A DNA stretch of 10,796 nt from Chloroflexia bacterium (GTDB lineage Bacteria; Chloroflexota; Chloroflexia; Thermomicrobiales; UBA6265), in NCBI GenBank assembly GCA_013698305.1, contig JACCVC010000155.1, forward strand, positions 1 through 10,796. The letters run 5' to 3'. Of the stretch, positions 7,767-10,796 are shown piece after piece; the stretch's first letter is position 1, and every line of letters starts with the position of its first letter. The translations under genes and the position numbers were made by a program. The notes under the pieces were generated by a model. It ran no database searches and had not been told where the DNA came from. It worked only from the letters and a program-made list of their open reading frames with translations.

Positions 7767-7796
7767 ATAGTAATTGGAATGCGTAACTCGTGTTAC
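7767..7796 (-). promoter_or_regulatory. Candidate promoter of the sugar operon
   Basis: On the - strand, TACTAT (7767-7772, four of six matches to the -10 consensus) follows GTAACA (7791-7796, four of six to the -35 consensus) with an 18-base spacer. This would give a leader of roughly 50 bases before the MalF-like permease. The -35 hexamer lies inside the operator-like palindrome, which suits repression by the divergent LacI-family protein. The match is modest and the promoter is inferred. Confidence 0.4.
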
Positions 7797-7813
7797 CTGT
7801 TACGATAGATCGT
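7782..7813. promoter_or_regulatory. Operator-like palindromes for the LacI-family regulator
   Basis: GTAAC-TCGT-GTTAC (7783-7796) is a perfect dyad with the size and spacing of a LacI-family operator. A further GTTAC (7799-7803) gives a second, wider pairing of CGTAAC (7782-7787) with GTTACG (7799-7804), and the GTTAC units repeat seven bases apart. Immediately next to it is ACGAT-AG-ATCGT (7802-7813), another perfect dyad. The cluster lies in the divergent region between the operon and its presumed regulator, over the candidate -35. Binding by the LacI protein encoded at 7921 is inference from position and symmetry. Confidence 0.65.
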
Positions 7814-7894
7814 GAGGACCACGTTGTCAAGTCCGGTCGTGTGTCGCAGATTTCCCATGGCAGGCAGGCCGACTGGGATGCAGAGGATACGAGC

Positions 7895-7924
7895 ATGATC
7901 CATCGTCGTGACATGCGCCCATGA
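7895..7924 (+). CDS. Possible nine-codon leader ORF coupled to the lacI-type gene
   Basis: ATG 7895 opens a nine-codon frame (MIHRRDMRP) whose stop TGA overlaps the ATG of the regulator as ATGA. It has an AGAGGA seven bases upstream, whereas the regulator start has no visible Shine-Dalgarno of its own. This would allow translational coupling. Such tiny frames arise by chance, so it is only a candidate. Confidence 0.3.
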   Translation: MIHRRDMRP

Positions 7925-8970
7925 AGAACCGTCGTGTGACCAGCGGGCAGGTGGCAGAACGGGCGGGCGTTTCTCGCACCGCCGTCTCGTTCGTGCTCAA
8001 TGGGCTGGATACCAACAAGGTCAGTGACGCGACCCGACGCCGGGTGTTGGCAGTCGCGGCGGAGCTTGGCTATGTGCCAAACGCGGCCGCCAGAGCGCTC
8101 GTGAGTGGCAAGACGGCGACAATCGGGCTGGTCGTCAGCCAGGCCGATCATATTCGCGTCGATGCGTTCGTGCCCCAAACCCTTCACAGTCTGGCCCGGA
8201 TCTGCGGCGCGTTCGGGTATCGGCTGCTGGTGGAAACGTCGGATACAGGGCAACCCACGTACGAATACGACCAGCTCGTCGACGCCAAACAGATCGACGG
8301 GCTGATTGTGCTCAATCCTGATCCCGCCGATGCCAGGCTGCGGCGGCTCATCGACGATGGGTACCCGCTGGTGATGATCGGTGGCCATTCCCACCCTTCG
8401 GCATCGGCCGTCTGGGTGGACAGCGTTGCTGCCATGGACACGGCGACCACGCATCTGATCAATCATGGACATGACCGCATCGCCTTCATCCACTATCGCC
8501 ATATCCCGCACCATTCCATCGGAGGGCGATTTGGGGGGTACCGGCAGGCGCTCAGCAGGGCGGGGATACCCTTTGATGGCACGCTGGTCCGTTCCGGCGA
8601 CTACAGCGCGGACAGCGGGTATGGCGGGATGAGATCGTTGCTGGATTCTGGACAGGAGTTCTCGGCGGTGGTGGCGGGGAACGACACCATCGCGATGGGC
8701 GCGATGGCGGCAATCGTGGAGGCGGGAAGGCACGTCCCGGGCGATATCGCGGTGGTGGGTTTTGACGACATCCCGCTGGCGCGATATGCCGTGCCTTCGC
8801 TGACCACGGTGCGGCTTCCGGCCGCGGACATGGCGGCCTCGTGCGGCGAGATGATCATCGAGCTGATCACCAAGGGCACGTTGCGTGAGAACAAGCGGGT
8901 GTTCCAGGCAGATCTCGTCGTGCGCGGCTCCTGTGGCACCCAACCGATTTCAGGGCGTTTCGACGAATGA
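7921..8970 (+). CDS. LacI-family transcriptional regulator
   Basis: A 349-residue repressor-type regulator. Residues 6-28 form the helix-turn-helix (VTSGQVAERAGVSRTAVSFV), and the hinge helix is in PNAAARALVSGKT at 53-65. The periplasmic-binding-protein-like effector domain begins with IGLVVSQ at about 68. Its standard landmarks are IDGLIVLNP (125-133), VMIGG (151-155), GHDRIAFI (183-190), AGNDTIAMGAM (252-262) and VVGFDDIPLARYA (278-290). Its length is typical. An in-frame TGA at 7909 blocks any upstream extension, fixing ATG 7921 as the earliest start. A weak -35-like TTGTCA is at 7824-7829, with a poor -10 after it. It is divergent from the alpha-galactoside operon and probably represses it, with a sugar or hydrolysis product as inducer; autoregulation from the shared region is likely. 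Confidence 0.95.
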   Translation: MKNRRVTSGQVAERAGVSRTAVSFVLNGLDTNKVSDATRRRVLAVAAELGYVPNAAARALVSGKTATIGLVVSQADHIRVDAFVPQTLHSLARICGAFGYRLLVETSDTGQPTYEYDQLVDAKQIDGLIVLNPDPADARLRRLIDDGYPLVMIGGHSHPSASAVWVDSVAAMDTATTHLINHGHDRIAFIHYRHIPHHSIGGRFGGYRQALSRAGIPFDGTLVRSGDYSADSGYGGMRSLLDSGQEFSAVVAGNDTIAMGAMAAIVEAGRHVPGDIAVVGFDDIPLARYAVPSLTTVRLPAADMAASCGEMIIELITKGTLRENKRVFQADLVVRGSCGTQPISGRFDE

Positions 8971-9066
8971 TGGCGGCTTCATTTGGAACATACCAGGTTG
9001 GCTCCCAGCGACGTTGTTGACGCAGCACCCGGGGACCCTGCTTACCGCTCTCCGCGCCTCGTACGC

Positions 9067-9705
9067 CTATGTGACGGGGAAGCAATTAAGATCGCCATTC
9101 TCATCGCTGCCGAAACAGTGAAACGTAGCCGCGGTTGTCAGCAATGTGCAGGTCGCTGCGCCCGGGGCGGTGTTGATGCAGTCAAGACCGGCGGGAAAGG
9201 GGAGGCCTTCGATCGGGCAGCTAAATCCTGTTCCAGCCGCGTCTACAGTACACGTCGCGGGAAGGTCGGCCGGGTCGATCTGGCCACCTGTGGCTGGGGT
9301 GCAAGCAAACGTAGCGAACGTCGGCGGAGGCCCACCGGGGTCAGGAATAACGACACAGTCAAATGTCGCTCCGGTCGTCGGCAGCGTACAGCTGCCAGTT
9401 TCAAAGCCTGTGCTGGAACAACTGACGCCACTCGGGGCGCCGCCTTCGCTGAAGAGGATGCAGGTAAAGCCTGTCCCGACCGCCTTGCAGCCCAGCGGAA
9501 GATCATCGGGATCTATATGGTCACTGCCATCATCGGCCAGAATCTGGTTGAGAATCTGGACCAGCACGGCGACCAACTTGGCAACGAGATCGCTCTGGCT
9601 GGCGATGTTCTGATTGTCGTCCTGAGCGCCGACGACACTTGTGGTGCTGACTGTGAGGCCAATCGCCAGCATCACGATGATAAATATGCGTAGGACGTTT
9701 TTCAT
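9067..9705 (-). CDS. Secreted protein with two tandem six-cysteine repeats
   Basis: I do not recognise this 212-residue protein. It has a clear Sec signal peptide (hydrophobic core about 7-23, probable cleavage after VGA at 27). A leucine/valine-rich, amphipathic-looking helix follows (about 39-57), then two tandem copies of a domain of about 70 residues. Copy 1 starts IDPDDLPLGC at 64 and copy 2 IDPADLPATC at 143. Shared blocks are the GTGF.C, CTL.TT.ATF.C and the leading DLP. Cysteines are at 73, 82, 96, 106, 117, 135 and at 152, 163, 176, 186, 197, 208, six per copy in matching order, which suggests three disulfides per copy in an oxidising extracellular setting. GGAGG lies five bases before ATG 9705; the frame extends upstream to 9744 without a better start. 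It converges with the LacI gene, with 96 bases between the stops. Its function is unknown. Confidence 0.8.
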   Translation of the reverse strand: MKNVLRIFIIVMLAIGLTVSTTSVVGAQDDNQNIASQSDLVAKLVAVLVQILNQILADDGSDHIDPDDLPLGCKAVGTGFTCILFSEGGAPSGVSCSSTGFETGSCTLPTTGATFDCVVIPDPGGPPPTFATFACTPATGGQIDPADLPATCTVDAAGTGFSCPIEGLPFPAGLDCINTAPGAATCTLLTTAATFHCFGSDENGDLNCFPVT

Positions 9706-10065
9706 CCCACCCTCCGCTCTTTTGTTGGATTCGTGCGTGGCCATCAGGTTTGGTTTCTGATCGTTTAATCAGGTTTCGCTCGGCCTGTGCGGACTCCCTG
9801 ATACTGGAAAAGATCGAATGCCCAGTTGCTGACTCGCACGCTAACGGGATTGGGGCGCTACGTCAAGTGGTTGTGTTGGCCCGAATGGCGAAGCCAGGTG
9901 GATTTCGGAGAGAGAATGAGCTGTGGGCGGTGAGAATCATCGTACATCTGGTGGCTATTGGTACGACCCAGATGCATTGATTCAACGCCAATCAGCAAGG
10001 ACGGACTCGGAACGAACAATCCACAACTGGACGCCCTCATTTGGTGGAATAGGCGTTCGCGACAC
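9706..10065. other. Gene-poor stretch of 360 bases
   Basis: No convincing gene is seen here on either strand. The composition looks less G/C-rich than the flanking genes, and short open frames lack family resemblance or Shine-Dalgarno sites. The left part must carry the promoter of the secreted cysteine-rich protein; it holds a 9-base direct repeat (ATCAGGTTT at 9743-9751 and 9768-9776) with an inverted ATCAG/CTGAT between the copies, but I could not identify a good -10/-35 pair. The right part is the region downstream of the DUF6157 gene, and no strong terminator hairpin is apparent. Confidence 0.6.
9743..9776. repeat. Nine-base direct repeat upstream of the secreted-protein gene
   Basis: ATCAGGTTT occurs at 9743-9751 and again at 9768-9776, starts 25 bases apart, about 40 to 70 bases upstream of the start at 9705 on the - strand. 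CTGAT between them makes an inverted partner to ATCAG. It could be a regulator site, but the units are short. Confidence 0.3.
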
Positions 10066-10560
10066 TTACAACGAACGTGGGCTCATAGCAACTGATGCAG
10101 CCGGGGAGCGATGTTGGCTAATGAGTGGTTTGGGCCGGATCGGGTACGACAATGCCCGCTTCGAGCGCATCGCCTTGAGGTGCTTGAGCGTGGCGCTCGA
10201 GGCGAACTGCTGGTACTCAGGAGACTCGATCGCGACCAAGGCGACCCTGCCCTCTGCGTCGCTGTGAATGCCCCAGCCGTAGCGTTTGGCGAGGGCCGAC
10301 GAGCGCAGGCACGGCCGTCCCTTCGAGAAGAACGCTTCCCGTTCGTCGGCGAGGCCGGCATCGGCGATGTCGTTGCGGGTGGCGTACACATGGAATACGA
10401 CATCGTCGGAGGTGTGTCGGTAGGGATTACCGGCAATCAGGTCAAACTCGATGTTTGCGACGGTGATCTTGCCATCCTTGCGGGGTGGCGGCTCGGCGAT
10501 GCTGGCCGGGCAATCCTCGGCGACCTCGATGAAGGTGTCGTGGTAGTTGGTGGTGTGCAT
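10066..10560 (-). CDS. DUF6157 family protein
   Basis: A 164-residue cytoplasmic protein of the uncharacterised DUF6157 family; no signal peptide or membrane segment. The family landmarks are plain: MHTTNYHDTFIEVAEDCP at the N-terminus, NPYRHTSDDVVFHVYA (45-60), FFSKGRPCLRSS (77-88), KRYGWGIHSDAEGRVAL (92-108) and LKAMRSKRA (128-136). The start at 10560 is fixed by the conserved N-terminus and a GGAGAAA about seven bases upstream, even though the frame is open further back to 10623 through the palindromic element. Homologues as I recall them end soon after the AMRSKR block; here about 28 more residues (from 137) of low-complexity basic/Pro/Ser character follow, suggesting a lost stop or a frameshift near the 3' end. 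No function can be assigned; the context gives no clue. Confidence 0.88.
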   Translation of the reverse strand: MHTTNYHDTFIEVAEDCPASIAEPPPRKDGKITVANIEFDLIAGNPYRHTSDDVVFHVYATRNDIADAGLADEREAFFSKGRPCLRSSALAKRYGWGIHSDAEGRVALVAIESPEYQQFASSATLKHLKAMRSKRALSYPIRPKPLISQHRSPAASVAMSPRSL

Positions 10561-10581
10561 GGTGTGGTTTCTCCATGGAAT

Positions 10582-10654
10582 CCGTAGCGGCAGACCCCGC
10601 GTCTGCCAAATTCGCCCTCGCAAAACTGGGCCGATACAGGATCGGCCGCTACGG
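10582..10654. repeat. 73-bp palindromic REP/MITE-like element with two hairpins
   Basis: Outer arms CCGTAGCGGC (10582-10591) and GCCGCTACGG (10645-10654) are exact inverted repeats. Inside lie two hairpins of the same design, each with a 7-bp stem and a 5-base loop: GGCAGAC/GTCTGCC (10589-10595 and 10601-10607) and GGCCGAT/ATCGGCC (10629-10635 and 10641-10647). The inner stems share bases with the outer arms, so the two folds are mutually exclusive at their junctions. The central part is relatively A/T-rich. It occupies the gap between the DUF6157 start and the upstream gene. The design resembles dispersed palindromic elements of bacterial genomes; only one copy is present here. Confidence 0.75.
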
Positions 10655-10659
10655 GTGTG

Positions 10660-10671
10660 GATCTTCGGATC
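10660..10671. terminator. Short UUCG-loop hairpin after the truncated gene
   Basis: GATC-TTCG-GATC forms a four-pair stem on a cUUCGg-type tetraloop on the + strand (CGAA on the - strand). It lies 30 bases past the stop of the - strand partial gene. It is short and has no T-run, so a terminator role is weakly supported. Confidence 0.2.
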
Positions 10672-10701
10672 GACAAATGGGCCCTTGGACGAGCCAAAAT
10701 C

Positions 10702-10796
10702 TTACGTCGGCAGGTTCTCGATGGCGAGGCGTGGGATGCCTTCCGGGTGGGGGAAGCCGAGGATCTGGCTGTGGAACGAGAGCTCAGCCTCCAGAA
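10702..10796 (-). CDS. C-terminal fragment of an unidentified protein (runs off window)
   Basis: The last 30 codons plus TAA of a gene entering from the right edge on the - strand. The visible residues include AELSFHSQILGFPHPEG and the terminal RLAIENLPT. In 27 of 30 codons the third base is G or C, a strong coding signal for this genome, and the frame stops just before the palindromic element. The fragment is too short for a family call. It may be co-directional with, and upstream of, the DUF6157 gene, but the 141-base gap with the palindrome argues against tight coupling. Confidence 0.7.
   Translation of the reverse strand, partial: LEAELSFHSQILGFPHPEGIPRLAIENLPT

Noticed and set aside
7747..8943. 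A 398-residue - strand frame covering the LacI-type gene.
   Set aside because: It is opposite a textbook LacI-family protein, is rich in His/Arg/Asp as shadows of G/C-rich genes are, and shows no domain.
9001..9066. Possible terminator hairpin between the LacI and secreted-protein genes.
   Set aside because: Only imperfect short pairings around the CCCGGGG run were found, with no T-run on either strand.
8983..9693. A + strand frame of 236 residues opposite the cysteine-rich secreted protein.
   Set aside because: The - strand frame has a Shine-Dalgarno, signal peptide and an internal cysteine-conserving duplication, all absent from the + frame.
9923..10267. A 114-residue + strand frame from GTG 9923.
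   Set aside because: Its 3' part is antisense to the DUF6157 gene, and it has no Shine-Dalgarno or family likeness.
10561..10623. Upstream extension of the DUF6157 protein to 10623.
   Set aside because: The extension translates the palindromic element; the conserved family N-terminus begins at 10560.

Overview
The window reads as a piece of a high-GC bacterial chromosome. Gene styles suggest the Chloroflexota (Thermomicrobia-like): a CUT1 sugar transporter with a Tat-type rather than lipoprotein-type binding protein, a Cache-type membrane receptor typical of that group, strongly G/C-ending codons, and a short palindromic intergenic element. This placement is inference from gene style; there is no rRNA or marker gene in the window.

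Left block (about 188-2721, + strand): two genes overlapping by four bases. The first is a membrane protein with an extracytoplasmic Cache-like sensor domain, but its cytoplasmic end is a SnoaL-like fold instead of a HAMP/kinase/cyclase output. The second is a YihY/BrkB-family polytopic membrane protein. A short intergenic stretch with two dyads (2722-2813) separates them from the convergent sugar operon.

Central block (2814-7711, - strand, plus 7921-8970 on +): a carbohydrate utilisation locus. A LacI-family repressor is transcribed divergently from an operon in the order MalF-like permease, MalG-like permease, solute-binding protein, GH4 glycosidase. The GH4 enzyme carries the CHSV metal-site motif associated with alpha-galactosidases, so the most economical reading is uptake of intact alpha-galactosides (raffinose or melibiose type) and intracellular hydrolysis to unphosphorylated sugars. 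No ATPase gene is present, so a shared MsmK/MalK-type ATPase elsewhere must energise the importer. The 209-base divergent region holds a GTAAC-N4-GTTAC operator-like palindrome with an extra half-site, overlapping a plausible operon promoter. A perfect 16-bp hairpin separates the binding-protein and GH4 genes.

Right block (8971-10796): on the - strand, a small secreted protein made of two tandem six-cysteine repeats of a kind I do not recognise; a gene-poor 360-base stretch; a DUF6157 protein with an atypical C-terminal tail; a 73-bp palindromic element with two hairpins (REP/MITE-like); and the C-terminal 30 codons of a gene that runs off the window.

No defence system, CRISPR array, insertion sequence or RNA gene was found. 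The items most worth a second look are the Cache-SnoaL fusion, the twelve-cysteine secreted repeat protein and the palindromic element.
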